The notes: generated from the letters alone by a model not told the origin. Positions 35,940 to 45,934 are shown, counted from the first letter of the stretch. The stretch is 64,000 nt of DNA from Isoptericola dokdonensis DS-3 (GCF_001636295.1 NZ_CP014209.1:62001-126000), one strand, 5' to 3'. Numbers and translations: made by a program.

Positions 35940-35976
35940 CGAGCCGGGCGCGGCGACCCGGGGGCGGGCGCCGCGC

Positions 35977-35982
35977 TAGCGT
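35977..35982 (+). promoter_or_regulatory. -10 box, leaderless PhzF gene
   Basis: TAGCGT, 7 nt before the GTG at 35990. Confidence 0.55.
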
Positions 35983-35989
35983 GGGTGGC

Positions 35990-36838
35990 GTGACCCACAC
36001 CCTCGCCTTCCGCCAGGTCGACGTGTTCGCGCCCGGCCCGCTCACCGGCAACCCGCTCGCCGTCGTGCACGACGCCGACGACCTCACCGACGCCGAGATG
36101 GCCGCGTTCGCCCGTTGGACGAACCTCTCGGAGACGACGTTCCTGCTGGCGCCGACGGACCCGGCCGCCGACTACCGGGTGCGGATCTGGACGCCGTCGG
36201 GCGAGCTCCCGTTCGCGGGCCACCCGACGCTCGGCACCGCGCACGCCTGGCTGGAGGCCGGGGGCGTGGCGCAGGCCGCCGACGGCGCCGGCGACCTCGT
36301 GCAGGAGTGCGGCGTCGGCCTGGTCACCGTGCGGCCCGACAGTGGCCGCCTCGCGTTCGGGGCGCCTCCGCTGCTCCGCTCCGGGCCGGTCGCGCCGGAC
36401 GACCTCGCGGACCTCGCCCGCGCGCTGAGGGTCGCGGCCGACGACGTCGTGGACGCCGCGTGGATCGACAACGGTCCCGGCTGGGTCGGGGTGCGCCTCG
36501 CCGACGCCGCCGCGGTGCTCGCCGTCCGCCCCGACCCGGTCGCGTTCGGTGACTGGAAGGTCGGGGTCGTGGGGGAGCACGCCGCCGGCGAGGCGGCCGT
36601 CGAGGTCCGGGCGTTCCTCCCCGGCGACGGCGGGGTGGTGGAGGACCCGGTCACCGGCAGCCTCAACGCCGGGCTCGGCCAGTGGCTCGCCGGGTCGGTG
36701 CTGCCGGGCGAGTACGTCGCGGCGCAGGGCACCGTGCTCGGCCGTCGCGGGCGCGTGCACGTGCGCCGCGACGGCGCGGGCACCGTGTGGGTCGGCGGGG
36801 ACACGCGGACCACGATCGCCGGCACCGTCACGCTCTGA
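35990..36838 (+). CDS. PhzF-family isomerase
   Basis: 282 residues, diaminopimelate-epimerase fold. FRQVDVFAPGPLTGNPLAVVHDADDLTD at the start, catalytic Glu in LSETTFLL (E45), FAGHPTLGTAHAWLE near 74 and EDPVTGSLNAGLGQWL near 218 are typical. PhzF itself isomerises a phenazine precursor; isolated members like this have unknown substrates, and no phenazine genes are near. Its 3' end overlaps the convergent membrane protein gene by 11 bp. Confidence 0.9.
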   Translation: MTHTLAFRQVDVFAPGPLTGNPLAVVHDADDLTDAEMAAFARWTNLSETTFLLAPTDPAADYRVRIWTPSGELPFAGHPTLGTAHAWLEAGGVAQAADGAGDLVQECGVGLVTVRPDSGRLAFGAPPLLRSGPVAPDDLADLARALRVAADDVVDAAWIDNGPGWVGVRLADAAAVLAVRPDPVAFGDWKVGVVGEHAAGEAAVEVRAFLPGDGGVVEDPVTGSLNAGLGQWLAGSVLPGEYVAAQGTVLGRRGRVHVRRDGAGTVWVGGDTRTTIAGTVTL

Positions 36839-37988
36839 CCGCTCGGTCGCTCACCCACCCCACCAGCCGCTCCAGCGGGCCCCGGCCCAGCGCGAGCCGC
36901 CAGGCCGTGGCCGCCGCCAGCGTCACCAGCACCATGACGACCAGCGGCCCGTTGGTCGCCGAGCCCACGAGGTCCCACCACCAGATCGCGACGATCTGCG
37001 CGGAGTAGACGGTCAGCGCCATCGACCCGGTGGCGGCCAGCGGCGACAGCGCCCACGCGCCGACGCCCCGGACGAACAGGCAGGCGGCGAGCACGGCGAC
37101 GGCGAAGCCGCCGGAGCCGAGCACCTCGAAGAACGTGTCGTCGTGGGGGCCGGACTGCACGAGGTACCAGGAGGTGGGCCACGGGTCGGACCAGGCGTGC
37201 ACGGCGCCGGCCGTGCTGGTGGTCGCCCCGACCTGCGCCTCGACGAGGACGTCGCCGGGGAGCTGGCCGGGCGGGCCGGCGACCACGTCCCCGGGCACGT
37301 CGATCACCAGCCCGCTCAGCAGCACCCCGGACACGGTGTAGCCCACCGCGGTCGCCGCCAGCCCGCCCACGAGCAGCCGCTCCCGCAGCCTCGGCGCCGT
37401 GAGGTCGCAGCGCCCGATCGCCATCCCGGCGAACACGTACGCCATCCACACGACGGCGGGGTAGTGGCCGGTGACGACGAAGTCGGTCACGGCGCCCGAG
37501 CCGTCGTCGGGCAGGTGCAGCCCGGCGCGGGCCAGCACCTCGGGCCCCCAGTAGGCGATCGGCGGCCCGACGACGGCCACCAGCGCCGCGGCCGCGGCGA
37601 GCCGGCGCGGCCCCCAGGTGAGGAACGGCAGCGCGAGGACGAAGTAGGCCGCGTAGAAGCCGAGGATGAGCAGCACGGGGGTGCCCAGCAGGTCGAGCAC
37701 CGCCACGACGACCAGCAGCATCACGGCCCGCACCAGCAGCCGGGTGCGGGCGTGCACGAGCCGGTCCCCGGCGAGCGGGCGCGGCCCGCCCGACACGACG
37801 GCGAGGGACACCCCGGCCACGAGGGCGAACAGGACCGAGGAGCGTCCGTCGGCGATCTCCAGCCACGACGCGGCCCCGTCGGTCGAGCCGACGTGGGCGG
37901 CGAACATGCCGAGGATCGCCAGCCCGCGCGCGACGTCGAGGCCCACCACCCGGTCGGGCCCGCCGAGCAGGCGGTCGCGCAGCGTCAT
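36828..37988 (-). CDS. DUF418 / heparan-N-acetyltransferase-like membrane protein
   Basis: 386 residues, about ten hydrophobic segments. The N-terminus RVVGLDVARGLAILGMFAAHVG is the motif of the HGSNAT/DUF1624 and DUF418 families (membrane acyl-transfer or envelope proteins of unknown substrate); a conserved H is in MFAAH. The C-terminal half (SPLAATGSMALTVYSAQIVAIWWW) fits DUF418. ATG at 37988; no strong ribosome site. Tail-to-tail overlap with the PhzF gene. Confidence 0.83.
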   Translation of the reverse strand: MTLRDRLLGGPDRVVGLDVARGLAILGMFAAHVGSTDGAASWLEIADGRSSVLFALVAGVSLAVVSGGPRPLAGDRLVHARTRLLVRAVMLLVVVAVLDLLGTPVLLILGFYAAYFVLALPFLTWGPRRLAAAAALVAVVGPPIAYWGPEVLARAGLHLPDDGSGAVTDFVVTGHYPAVVWMAYVFAGMAIGRCDLTAPRLRERLLVGGLAATAVGYTVSGVLLSGLVIDVPGDVVAGPPGQLPGDVLVEAQVGATTSTAGAVHAWSDPWPTSWYLVQSGPHDDTFFEVLGSGGFAVAVLAACLFVRGVGAWALSPLAATGSMALTVYSAQIVAIWWWDLVGSATNGPLVVMVLVTLAAATAWRLALGRGPLERLVGWVSDRAVRA

Positions 37989-38051
37989 GGCCGCAGCGTG
38001 CCAGACGTCCCGGCCCGTGAGAAGGACGTGTCCGTCCGCGGCGGCGTGTCT

Positions 38052-38057
38052 TACGTT
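38052..38057 (+). promoter_or_regulatory. -10 box of the methyltransferase gene
   Basis: TACGTT, 6 nt before the ATG at 38064. Confidence 0.45.
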
Positions 38058-38063
38058 AGGTCC

Positions 38064-39020
38064 ATGAACGCAGCGACCGACCCCGGACCCGACTTCCCGG
38101 ACCCGCCGAGCCTGGGCAGCCCCGTCGAGGGACCCTCGAGCGGGGAGCCGTCGGGTGCGGCGTTGTCGGACGCGATCGAGGCGCCCAGCACCCACCACAC
38201 GGTCCCCAGCCAGGAGTCCGAGTCGTACACGCACGGCCACCACGAGTCCGTGCTGCGCGCCCACCGGGCCCGCACCGCGCAGAACTCCGCCGGGTTCCTG
38301 CTGCCGCACCTCAAGGACGACCTGCGGCTCCTCGACGTCGGCTGCGGGCCGGGCACCGTGACAGTCGACCTGGCGCGCGTCCTCGCGGGCGGCGAGGTCG
38401 TCGGCGTCGACGCCTCGGCCACCGTGCTCGACGCCGCCCGCTCGCACGCCGAGGCGCTCGGCGCGCAGAACGTGCACTTCGAGCAGGCCAACGCCTACGA
38501 GCTGCCGTTCGACGACGACTCCTTCGACGTCGTCTACGCCCACCAGCTCCTGCAGCACCTGTCCGACCCCGTCGCCGCGCTGCGCGAGATGAAGCGCGTG
38601 ACGAAGCCGGGCGGGCTCGTGGCCGTGCGCGACGCCGACTACGCCGCGATGGCCTGGTACCCGGAGTCGCCGGGGCTGACGGAGTGGAACACGCTCTACC
38701 ACGAGGTCACGCACGCCTACGGGTTCCAGCCCGACGCCGGGCGGCGCCTGTTCTCCTGGGTGCAGCAGGCCGGGTTCGACGTCGCCGGGGCGGTGCCCGG
38801 CGCGTCGTCGTGGTGCTACGCCACCCCGACCGACCGGCAGTGGTGGGGCCAGGTGTGGGCCGAGCGCTGCGTCGAGTCGAACTTCGCGCGCCAGGCCGTC
38901 GAGTCCAACCTTGCCGACGACGTGGCCCTGGAGCAGCTCGCCCAGGACTGGCTCGCCTGGGCGCAGGCGCCCGACGGCTGGTTCGCAGTCCTGCACGGCG
39001 AGGTGCTGGCGCGCGCCTGA
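38064..39020 (+). CDS. Class I SAM-dependent methyltransferase
   Basis: 318 residues. A low-complexity acidic/Pro/Ser tail of about 55 residues precedes the domain. Motif I LLDVGCGPGTVTVDLA near 93, acidic motif VVGVDAS near 113, motif FDVVYAHQLLQHLSDPVAALREMKRVTKPGG near 155, all of the Methyltransf_11/UbiE-like type. Ends in a helical region found in small-molecule methyltransferases. Substrate unknown. Leaderless start with TACGTT upstream. Confidence 0.9.
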   Translation: MNAATDPGPDFPDPPSLGSPVEGPSSGEPSGAALSDAIEAPSTHHTVPSQESESYTHGHHESVLRAHRARTAQNSAGFLLPHLKDDLRLLDVGCGPGTVTVDLARVLAGGEVVGVDASATVLDAARSHAEALGAQNVHFEQANAYELPFDDDSFDVVYAHQLLQHLSDPVAALREMKRVTKPGGLVAVRDADYAAMAWYPESPGLTEWNTLYHEVTHAYGFQPDAGRRLFSWVQQAGFDVAGAVPGASSWCYATPTDRQWWGQVWAERCVESNFARQAVESNLADDVALEQLAQDWLAWAQAPDGWFAVLHGEVLARA

Positions 39021-39039
39021 CGCGCCGGCGCCCCGCGGC

Positions 39040-39615
39040 TCAGTAGCTCTGTTCCATCTCGTCCATCTGCTGCTGGAGCTCCTCCTGGAACTCCTCCTCC
39101 CAGAAGGGCGCGTTGTTCTCGAAGGCCGTCACGGCGATGACGGTGACGACGATCGAGAGCACGATCGCGGCCACGGACAGCGCGGCACCGGTGATCGCCA
39201 TGCCCCGCCCGCCCGCCGTGCCCTTGGAGATCTGGACGAGCGCCACGATGCCGAGCACGAGGCCGACGATGCCGAGGACCACCGAACCCAGGTTGAGGAA
39301 CGGGATCCAGAAGCCGAGCAGCGCGACGATGCCGAGCACCAGGGCGGCGATCGCGAAGCCCTTGCGCTCGGACGCCGGCCGCGGCTGCGGCGGCCCGTAG
39401 TAGCCGGGCTGCCCGGGCGGCGGGGCACCGTAGTACCCCGGGGGCTGGGCTCCGTACGGGGCGCCGGGCTGCGGGGCGTTCGGCTCCCCCGAGCCCGACG
39501 GCGCCGGGCCGGGCCGGCCGTACGGGTCCCCGGGAGGGGTCGGGGCGGAGTGCGGCTGCGGCGGCTCGGGCTGCTGGCCGGACGGGTCCTGCGGGCCGTA
39601 CGGAGGCGTGCTCAT
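39040..39615 (-). CDS. DUF4190-type membrane protein with Pro/Gln/Tyr-rich N-terminus
   Basis: 191 residues. Residues 1-82 are a cytosolic low-complexity stretch (repeated PPG, GYYG, PQP), then two DUF4190-like hydrophobic blocks (GFAIAALVLGIVALLGFW and GSVVLGIVGLVLGIVALVQI) and a third segment, ending in an acidic Glu/Gln/Met tail (EEEFQEELQQQMDEMEQ). No enzymatic motif; function unknown. ATG at 39615. Confidence 0.8.
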   Translation of the reverse strand: MSTPPYGPQDPSGQQPEPPQPHSAPTPPGDPYGRPGPAPSGSGEPNAPQPGAPYGAQPPGYYGAPPPGQPGYYGPPQPRPASERKGFAIAALVLGIVALLGFWIPFLNLGSVVLGIVGLVLGIVALVQISKGTAGGRGMAITGAALSVAAIVLSIVVTVIAVTAFENNAPFWEEEFQEELQQQMDEMEQSY

Positions 39616-39715
39616 GATCGTCCTTCGTCCGTCGTCGGAGGTGGTCCTTCGACCCTATCCCCGCAGGCCCCGGGACGGGCGGACGGCGCGGGCGTCGCGT
39701 GCCGCGCGCGCCGGA

Positions 39716-39721
39716 TAGCCT
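39716..39721 (+). promoter_or_regulatory. -10 box, leaderless FAH-family gene
   Basis: TAGCCT, 6 nt before the GTG at 39728. Confidence 0.6.
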
Positions 39722-39727
39722 GGGTCC

Positions 39728-40513
39728 GTGCGCATCGCGAGATTCACCACCGGAGACGACCCCCGCTTCGCCTTCGTGCAGACGGAGGGTGATCGGACCT
39801 ACCTGGCCGTGCTCAGCGGCGACCCGCTCTACATGCCGGCCATGCCGACCGGGGAGCGCGTCGAGCTCGGCGACGGCGTGCGGCTCCTGGCGCCCGTCAT
39901 CCCGCGCTCGAAGGTGGTCGCCGTGGGCCGCAACTACCTGGACCACATCAAGGAGATGGGCAACGAGCCGCCGGCGACGCCGCTGCTGTTCCTCAAGCCC
40001 AACACGTCCGTCGTCGGCCCCGACGACCCGATCGTCCTGCCCGACTGGACGGCCGAGGTGTCCTACGAGGCCGAGCTGGCCGTCGTGATCTCCCGGCTGT
40101 GCAAGGACGTCGAGCCGGAGAACGCCCGCGCCTACGTCCTCGGCTACACGGTCGCGAACGACGTCACCGCTCGGGACGCCCAGCGCACCGACGACCAGTG
40201 GGCCCGCGCCAAGGGCTTCGACTCCTCGTGCCCGCTCGGGCCGTGGATCGAGACCGAGCTGAACCCGGAGGACGTCGGCGTGCGCTCCCGCGTCAACGGC
40301 GAGACCAAGCAGGACGGCCGCACGGCCGACATGATCTTCGACGTCAACTACCTGGTGTCGTACGCGTCGAAGGCGATGACCCTGCTGCCCGGTGACGTGC
40401 TGCTCACCGGCACCCCGGCGGGCGTCGGCCGGATCGACCACGGCGACCGCGTCGAGTGCGAGGTCGAGGGCATCGGCGTGCTCTCCAACCCGGTGCTGCG
40501 CCGCCAGGACTGA
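39728..40513 (+). CDS. Fumarylacetoacetate hydrolase family protein
   Basis: 261 residues. FAH fold with metal site [17 protein letters not shown] (E..E near residue 115) and the motifs [15 protein letters not shown] near 60, [12 protein letters not shown] near 140, [19 protein letters not shown] near 220. Members are acylpyruvases, oxaloacetate decarboxylases or hydratase-isomerases; the genome neighbourhood (directly before gltX, a common actinobacterial order) does not tell which. Confidence 0.92.
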   Translation: MRIARFTTGDDPRFAFVQTEGDRTYLAVLSGDPLYMPAMPTGERVELGDGVRLLAPVIPRSKVVAVGRNYLDHIKEMGNEPPATPLLFLKPNTSVVGPDDPIVLPDWTAEVSYEAELAVVISRLCKDVEPENARAYVLGYTVANDVTARDAQRTDDQWARAKGFDSSCPLGPWIETELNPEDVGVRSRVNGETKQDGRTADMIFDVNYLVSYASKAMTLLPGDVLLTGTPAGVGRIDHGDRVECEVEGIGVLSNPVLRRQD

Positions 40514-40583
40514 GCTCGTTCCCGCGCGTGCCGGGGCGCCCGGGTGCTACGGCATCTCGGCGCCCCGGCCCGCGCGGGACAAC

Positions 40584-40589
40584 TAGGCT
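40584..40589 (+). promoter_or_regulatory. -10 box, leaderless gltX
   Basis: TAGGCT, 7 nt before the GTG at 40597; supports this start over a longer frame that would overlap the FAH gene. Confidence 0.65.
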
Positions 40590-40596
40590 GTCTCCC

Positions 40597-42048
40597 GTGA
40601 TCCCCGCAGCAGGTACCTCTGACGTCCGTGTCCGCTTCGCGCCCTCGCCCACCGGCATGTTCCACGTGGGCGGCGCCCGGTCGGCCCTGTTCAACTGGAC
40701 CGTCGCCAAGCAGACCGGCGGGACGTTCGTCCTGCGCATCGAGGACACCGACGCCTCGCGCAACAAGCCGGAGTGGGTGGACGGCATCCTCGCCGCGCAC
40801 GCCGCGCTGGGCATGCACGCCGACGACCCGACGTTCGAGGGCCCGTACTTCCAGTCCCAGAACCTGGAGAAGCACAGCGAGGCACTCCGTGTCCTGCGCG
40901 ACGCGGGCCGCGCCTACTACTGCGACTGCACCCGCGACGACGTGCAGGCCCGCACCGGCAACCAGCACTCCGGCTACGACGGCCACTGCCGCGACCGCGG
41001 GCTGACGCAGGCGCCGGGCCGCGCGCTGCGCTTCCGCACGCCCGACGACGGCGAGACGGCCGTCGTCGACCTCATCCGCGGCAACCCGACGTTCCCGAAC
41101 GCGGCGATGGAGGACTTCGTCGTCGCGCGCGGCGACGGCTCGCCGGTGTTCCTGCTCGCGAACGTCGTCGACGACCTCGACGAGCGGATCACCCACGTGA
41201 TCCGCGGCGAGGAGCACCTGCCGAACACCCCCAAGCAGCAGCTGCTGTGGGAGGCGCTCGGCGCGCAGCCGCCCGTGTGGGCGCACCTGCCCGTCATCGT
41301 CAACGAGAAGCGGCAGAAGCTCTCCAAGCGTCGCGACAAGGTCGCCCTCGAGGACTACCTGGCCGAGGGCTACCTGCCCGAGGCGATGGTCAACTACCTC
41401 ATGCTGCTCGGCTGGGCGCCGGGCAACGACGAGGAGATCCTGCCGTTCGAGGAGATGATCTCCCGGTTCCGCATCGAGGACGTCAACTCTGCGTCGGCGT
41501 TCTTCGACCTGAAGAAGCTGACCGCGTTCAACGGCGAGTACATCCGTGCGCTGTCCGTGGACGCGTTCGTCGCGGCCGTCGGTCCGTGGCTGCAGGCGCC
41601 GCACGCCCCCTGGGCCGCCGAGCAGTTCGACCCGGAGGCCTTCGCCGCCGTCGCGCCGCTCGCCCAGTCGCGCGTCGCGCTGCTCAGCGACATCACCGCC
41701 AACGTGGACTTCCTGTTCCTCGACGCGCCCGTCGAGGACGAGCAGTCGTGGAACAAGGCGATGAAGGCCGGGGCGCCGGAGCTGCTCGCCGACGTGCGGG
41801 CCGCGTTCGCCACGCTCGAGCCGTGGACCGCCGAGCCGCTCAAGGAGACGGTGCTGACGGTGGGGGAGCGGCACGGCCTCAAGCTCGGCAAGGCGCAGGC
41901 GCCCGTGCGCGTCGCCGTCACCGGGCGGACGATCGGCCTGCCGCTGTTCGAGTCCCTCGAGGTGCTCGGCCGCGACCGCACGCTGGGCCGGATCGACGTC
42001 GCGCTCGCGCGGCTCGCCGAGAACCCGCCCGCGGCCCCCGCGTCGTGA
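40597..42048 (+). CDS. gltX: Glutamyl-tRNA synthetase
   Basis: 483 residues, class I synthetase. The HIGH motif is HVGG in [26 protein letters not shown] is KLSKR in [18 protein letters not shown]; the ATP/tRNA residues are in [15 protein letters not shown]. The C-terminal third (about 320-483) is the anticodon-binding helical domain. Actinobacteria generally lack glutaminyl-tRNA synthetase, so this enzyme probably charges both tRNA-Glu and tRNA-Gln, the latter corrected by GatCAB; both tRNAs lie 4-6 kb downstream. Overlaps the HAD gene by 4 nt. Confidence 0.97.
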   Translation: MIPAAGTSDVRVRFAPSPTGMFHVGGARSALFNWTVAKQTGGTFVLRIEDTDASRNKPEWVDGILAAHAALGMHADDPTFEGPYFQSQNLEKHSEALRVLRDAGRAYYCDCTRDDVQARTGNQHSGYDGHCRDRGLTQAPGRALRFRTPDDGETAVVDLIRGNPTFPNAAMEDFVVARGDGSPVFLLANVVDDLDERITHVIRGEEHLPNTPKQQLLWEALGAQPPVWAHLPVIVNEKRQKLSKRRDKVALEDYLAEGYLPEAMVNYLMLLGWAPGNDEEILPFEEMISRFRIEDVNSASAFFDLKKLTAFNGEYIRALSVDAFVAAVGPWLQAPHAPWAAEQFDPEAFAAVAPLAQSRVALLSDITANVDFLFLDAPVEDEQSWNKAMKAGAPELLADVRAAFATLEPWTAEPLKETVLTVGERHGLKLGKAQAPVRVAVTGRTIGLPLFESLEVLGRDRTLGRIDVALARLAENPPAAPAS

Positions 42049-42803
42049 CGGAGCCCGCCGGGCACCCGGCGTTCGGGGCACGCGTCGACGGCGTGCTGCT
42101 CGACGTCGACGACACGCTCGTCGACACGCGGGCCGCGTTCGCCACGGCGCTCGTCGCTGTGGCGGACGCCCACCTGCCCGCGGACGTCGACCACGCGGCC
42201 CTGCTGGACCACTGGCGCTCCGACCCGGGCGGGCACTACCTGCGGTACACCCGGGGCGAGACCGACCATCGCACCCAGCGCCGGCTGCGCGCCGACCTGA
42301 TGCACCGCACGTTCGGCGGCGCACCCGTGGGCGAGCAGGCGTTCGACGCGTGGGACGACCTGTTCTGGGGCACGTTCGAGCGGTCCTGGCGGGCGTTCGA
42401 CGACGCCGCGCCGTTCCTCGCGGGCCTGCGGGCCGCGGGGCTCGCCGTCGGCGTCGTGACGAACGCCGCGGTGGAGCTCCAGGAGCGCAAGCTCGCCGCC
42501 GCCGGGCTCGACGTGCCCGTCCTCGTGGGGGTCGACACCCTCGGCTACGGCAAGCCGCACCCGGACGTGTTCACCGAGGGCGCCCGCGGGCTCGGCACAG
42601 CTCCCGAGCGCACCGCGTACGTCGGCGACGAGCCGCGCGTCGACGCCCGCGCCGCCCACGACGCCGGGCTGCTCGGCGTGTGGCTCGACCGCCCGGGTGC
42701 GCGCCGGTCCTCCGAGCACGACGCCGACGTCGCGGCGATGCGCGCCGACGGCATCGTCGTCGTGGCGGGACTGGCCGAGGCCGGCGCGGCGCTGCACGCC
42801 TGA
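42045..42803 (+). CDS. HAD-family hydrolase
   Basis: 252 residues. Motif [12 protein letters not shown] (nucleophile D19, D21), motif II VVTNAA near 144, motif III lysine in [10 protein letters not shown] and motif [19 protein letters not shown]: a complete phosphatase of the HAD-IA group with alpha-helical cap. Substrate unknown. The GTG start overlaps the gltX stop (GTGA), so the genes are translationally coupled. Confidence 0.9.
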   Translation: MTEPAGHPAFGARVDGVLLDVDDTLVDTRAAFATALVAVADAHLPADVDHAALLDHWRSDPGGHYLRYTRGETDHRTQRRLRADLMHRTFGGAPVGEQAFDAWDDLFWGTFERSWRAFDDAAPFLAGLRAAGLAVGVVTNAAVELQERKLAAAGLDVPVLVGVDTLGYGKPHPDVFTEGARGLGTAPERTAYVGDEPRVDARAAHDAGLLGVWLDRPGARRSSEHDADVAAMRADGIVVVAGLAEAGAALHA

Positions 42804-42816
42804 GCCGCCCCGCCGG

Positions 42817-43983
42817 TCAGGTCAGGGCGAGGACCGCGACCAGCGACGTCCCCGTGAGGACGACGGCGGAGCCGGCGCCGAGGGCCAGCGGACGACGGGC
42901 GGTACGTGCGAGGCGGGGCACGTCGACGCCGAGACCGAGGGCGAACATCGCCGCGACGAAGAGCGTCGTGGTGACCTGCGCGGCGGCGTCGAGGACGCCT
43001 GGCGGGAGCACCCCAAGGCTGCGCAGCGCCACCGCGGCGAGAAACCCGAGCACGAACCCCGGGACTGGCGGCGGTCCGCCACGGCGGAGCCGGCCGCTCC
43101 CGGGGGCCGGGGCGGTCGGCGCGCTGCGGCGCCCCCGTACCGCGCCGGCGCCCGCGACGAGCGGTGCCAGCAGCGCGACCCGGGCCAGCTTGGCGACCGT
43201 CGCCGTGGCCAGCGCTGCCGTCCCGGCGACCGTGCCCGCGGCGGCCACGACCTGCGCCACCTCCTGGACGCTCGCCCCGATCCAGAGGCCCGCCTGAGCC
43301 GCTGTGAGGTCGAGCAGGCCCGCCAGCCACGGCAGCACGACGACGGCGGCCGTGCCGAACAGGGCGACCAGCGCGAGGGCGGTGGCAACGGCGTCCGCGG
43401 GTGTGTCCTGCGAGCGCCAGCCTGACCCGCCCTCCGGCGGACGGGCCGGGCCGGCGCCGGGCGACGGGATCCTGGCCCCGCCGCGGACGCGCCGCGGCGT
43501 GCGGTCGACGACGCCGGTCATCGCGGAGATCGCGGCGGCCCCGCAGATCGAGAACCCGGTGGCGACGAGCAGCGTGGTGTCCCGGTCGACGCCGAGCCGC
43601 CGACCGAGGGCAAGGGTGGCGGCGAACGTCGTCGCGACCGTGACCGCGACGACGGCCAGGCCGCGCCAGCCCAGGCCCACCACGTCGCCGACGGCGAGCT
43701 GGAGGCCCAGCAGCACGACTCCGGCCCGCAGCAGGTGCCGGGCGGCCCAGTCGGTGCCGGGGCGTGCCGCCGTCAGCAGCCGGGCCGCGCCGCGACGCTG
43801 CGCCACCGCGCCGGGGCCCCGCCGGGACCGTACGCCCACGACGGACCCGACGAGCGCCCCGACGAGCAGGGCGAGCACGAGCGGCGACAGTGACGGCGCC
43901 GTGCGGGCCAGGGCGGGCGCGACGGCGAGCAGCGCGGCGGTGGCGCCGGCCGTGAGCCCGAGCCCGGGGAGCAGTCGTGCCAT
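42817..43983 (-). CDS. YeiH-family putative sulfate exporter
   Basis: 388 residues, about ten hydrophobic segments, UPF0324/PSE family. Typical blocks: HLLRAGVVLLGLQLAVGDVV near 84, GRRLGVDRDTTLLVATGFSICGAAAISAM near 125 and LWIGASVQEVAQVVAAAG near 235. A polar insert near 165-200 separates the halves. Divergent from a LysR regulator, the same arrangement as YeiH/YeiE in enterobacteria; the regulator probably controls it. Confidence 0.88.
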   Translation of the reverse strand: MARLLPGLGLTAGATAALLAVAPALARTAPSLSPLVLALLVGALVGSVVGVRSRRGPGAVAQRRGAARLLTAARPGTDWAARHLLRAGVVLLGLQLAVGDVVGLGWRGLAVVAVTVATTFAATLALGRRLGVDRDTTLLVATGFSICGAAAISAMTGVVDRTPRRVRGGARIPSPGAGPARPPEGGSGWRSQDTPADAVATALALVALFGTAAVVVLPWLAGLLDLTAAQAGLWIGASVQEVAQVVAAAGTVAGTAALATATVAKLARVALLAPLVAGAGAVRGRRSAPTAPAPGSGRLRRGGPPPVPGFVLGFLAAVALRSLGVLPPGVLDAAAQVTTTLFVAAMFALGLGVDVPRLARTARRPLALGAGSAVVLTGTSLVAVLALT

Positions 43984-44040
43984 GGACCCACCCTCGCCGT
44001 GGCGCCGTGCGCCCGGTAGGCCGAGGTGCCGATCCATCCA

Positions 44041-44046
44041 TAGACT
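44041..44046 (+). promoter_or_regulatory. -10 box, leaderless LysR gene
   Basis: TAGACT, 6 nt before the ATG at 44053. Confidence 0.6.
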
Positions 44047-44052
44047 CGGGCT

Positions 44053-44952
44053 ATGGCGGACCGGACCTCGCTCGCAGCGCTCGAGCTGCTCGTCGCGCTC
44101 GACGTGCACGGCTCGATCAGCGCGGCCGCCCGCGCGCTCGGGATCGCCCAGCCCACCGCGTCGGCGGGGCTGCGACGCCTCGAGCGCCACCTGGGCCTGG
44201 AGCTCGTCTCCCGCGGCCCCCGCGGCACCGTCCTGACCCCGACCGGGCGCGCCTGCGCCGGGTGGGCCCGCGACGTCGTCGCCGCCGCCGACCGGTTCGA
44301 GACCTCCGTCGCCGGCCTGCGGGCGGGCCCGCCGACGGCGCTGCGGGTCGCCGCGAGCCTCACGGTCGCCGAGTACCTGGTGCCGCGCTGGCTCGCCCGG
44401 CTCGCGGCCGCCGGGGACGGCGTCGACGTCGAACTCGTCGTGCGCAACTCCGCCGACGTCATGGACCTCGTCCTCGACGGCGCCGCCGACCTCGGCTTCG
44501 TGGAGAGCGTCGGGGTGCGGCGTGGCCTGCGCAGCCGGACCGTCGCGGGCGACGAGCTGGTCGCCGTCGTCGCGCCCGGGCACCCGTGGGCCGGACGACG
44601 CTCCGTGGGGCCGGCGGACCTCGTCGAGTCGCGGCTCGTGCTGCGCGAGGCCGGCTCCGGCACGCGCGAGATCCTCGAGGGCGCGCTGGCCCGTGCGGGG
44701 GAGTCGCTGCCCGAGCACCTGCCGACGCTCGGCTCCACGGCCGCCCTCAAGGCCGCCGTGCAGCACGGCGGGTCCGTCGCGGTGCTGTCCGCGCTCACCG
44801 TGGCCGACGACGTCGCCGCCGGACGCCTCGTCGCCCTCCCGATGGCGGGGGTCGACCTCACCCGGCGGCTGCGCGTCGTGTGGCGCGAGGGCGCGACGCC
44901 GAGCGCCGCCGCCCGGCGCCTCAGTGCCGTCGCGCTCGATACGCCACCGTGA
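44053..44952 (+). CDS. LysR-family transcriptional regulator
   Basis: 299 residues. N-terminal winged helix with GSISAAARALGIAQPTASAGLRRLE (recognition helix) near 17-41, then periplasmic-binding-like sensor domain: LRVAASLTVAEYLVPRWLARL near 98 and GTREILEGALARAGESLP near 205. Divergent from the YeiH-type exporter; target and effector probably tied to sulfur anions, by analogy only. Its last 32 bp overlap the convergent methyltransferase gene. Confidence 0.92.
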   Translation: MADRTSLAALELLVALDVHGSISAAARALGIAQPTASAGLRRLERHLGLELVSRGPRGTVLTPTGRACAGWARDVVAAADRFETSVAGLRAGPPTALRVAASLTVAEYLVPRWLARLAAAGDGVDVELVVRNSADVMDLVLDGAADLGFVESVGVRRGLRSRTVAGDELVAVVAPGHPWAGRRSVGPADLVESRLVLREAGSGTREILEGALARAGESLPEHLPTLGSTAALKAAVQHGGSVAVLSALTVADDVAAGRLVALPMAGVDLTRRLRVVWREGATPSAAARRLSAVALDTPP

Positions 44953-45682
44953 CGTAGGGCATCGCCACCTCCGCGCCGGCGAGGTCCGGGTGGGTCACCA
45001 CGAGGTCGTCCACGCGGCCCAGCAGGGCCTCGCGCTCGTCGTCGGCCAGTGTCAGCAGGAAGCTGCGCGTGCCCGCGAGGTCGCGCAGGCGCGACGTCGG
45101 CAGATGGTGCAGCCAGCGGAACTCCGCCGACTCCGGTCGGCCGAACGCCGTGCCCAGGTCCGGGGTGGCGGGCCGGGCGGTCACCCGGGCGTGCAGCCGG
45201 TCGCCGGTGTGGACGATCTGCCCGAACCGCCGCACCCAGTCGATCCGCTCGTCGCGGTCGTTCCAGCACAGGCCCAGGGTGCCTCCCGGGCGCAGGACGC
45301 GCGCGATCTCCGCGGTGGCGCGCGGCTCGTCGAACCAGTGCCAGGCGTGCCCGACCACGACGGCGTCGACGGAGGCGTCCGGCAGGGGGATGTCCTCCGC
45401 CGAGCCGTGGAGGGCCTGGACGTCCGGCAGCTCCGCCTCGAGCTCCGCGAGCATGGCCGCGGCCGGGTCGATCGCGACCACCTCGTGCCCCGCGTCGACG
45501 AGCCCGCGCGTGAGGAGACCGGTACCGGCTGCGAGGTCGAGCACGCGCGACGACGGCGCGGGGACCAGCCACTCGACGGCCTCGGACGGGTAGGACGGCC
45601 GCACCCGGGCGTAGACGTCGGCGCCGTGCGTGAAGGCGGCGGCGCGGTCGGACACGGACTGCGGGTCGGGCGTCGTCGGCAT
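44921..45682 (-). CDS. Class I SAM-dependent methyltransferase (UbiE/Methyltransf_11 type)
   Basis: 253 residues. Motif I VLDLAAGTGLLTRGLVDAG near 47, VVAIDPAAAMLAEL near 69, ALHGSAEDIPLPDASVDAVVVGHAWHWF near 90 and IARVLRPGGTLGLCWND near 125. The HAWHWF version is typical of a group of uncharacterised actinobacterial and fungal methyltransferases. ATG at 45682; overlaps the LysR gene tail to tail. Confidence 0.88.
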   Translation of the reverse strand: MPTTPDPQSVSDRAAAFTHGADVYARVRPSYPSEAVEWLVPAPSSRVLDLAAGTGLLTRGLVDAGHEVVAIDPAAAMLAELEAELPDVQALHGSAEDIPLPDASVDAVVVGHAWHWFDEPRATAEIARVLRPGGTLGLCWNDRDERIDWVRRFGQIVHTGDRLHARVTARPATPDLGTAFGRPESAEFRWLHHLPTSRLRDLAGTRSFLLTLADDEREALLGRVDDLVVTHPDLAGAEVAMPYVTVAYRARRH

Positions 45683-45763
45683 GGTGGCAGCGTGCCACGA
45701 GCGGTGCCCGGATGTCAGCGCCCGGGCCCCGAGACCCGTGACGTACGGCACGTGTCGGCCGGT

Positions 45764-45792
45764 TTGGTTCCAGGGCTCCGGTCCGGTAATGT
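45764..45792 (+). promoter_or_regulatory. Candidate promoter of tRNA-Gln
   Basis: TTGGTT (45764-45769), 17-bp spacer, TAATGT (45787-45792), about 70 bp before the tRNA. Confidence 0.5.
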
Positions 45793-45862
45793 TTCCGGTC
45801 GTTGGGCCTTCACGGAACGGCGCCGCAGGGTGTCTGTTTTCTCCGGGTAGGTCTACATACCA

Positions 45863-45934
45863 TGGGGTATGGTGTAATTGGCAGCACGAGAGATTCTGAT
45901 TCTCTTAGTCTAGGTTCGAGTCCTGGTACCCCAG
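45863..45934 (+). tRNA. tRNA-Gln (CTG)
   Basis: 72 nt. Acceptor TGGGGTA (45863-45869) pairs with TACCCCA (45927-45933), discriminator G. Anticodon arm AGAGA-TTCTGAT-TCTCT gives anticodon CTG; the T loop reads TTCGAGT. 3' CCA is not encoded. Confidence 0.95.
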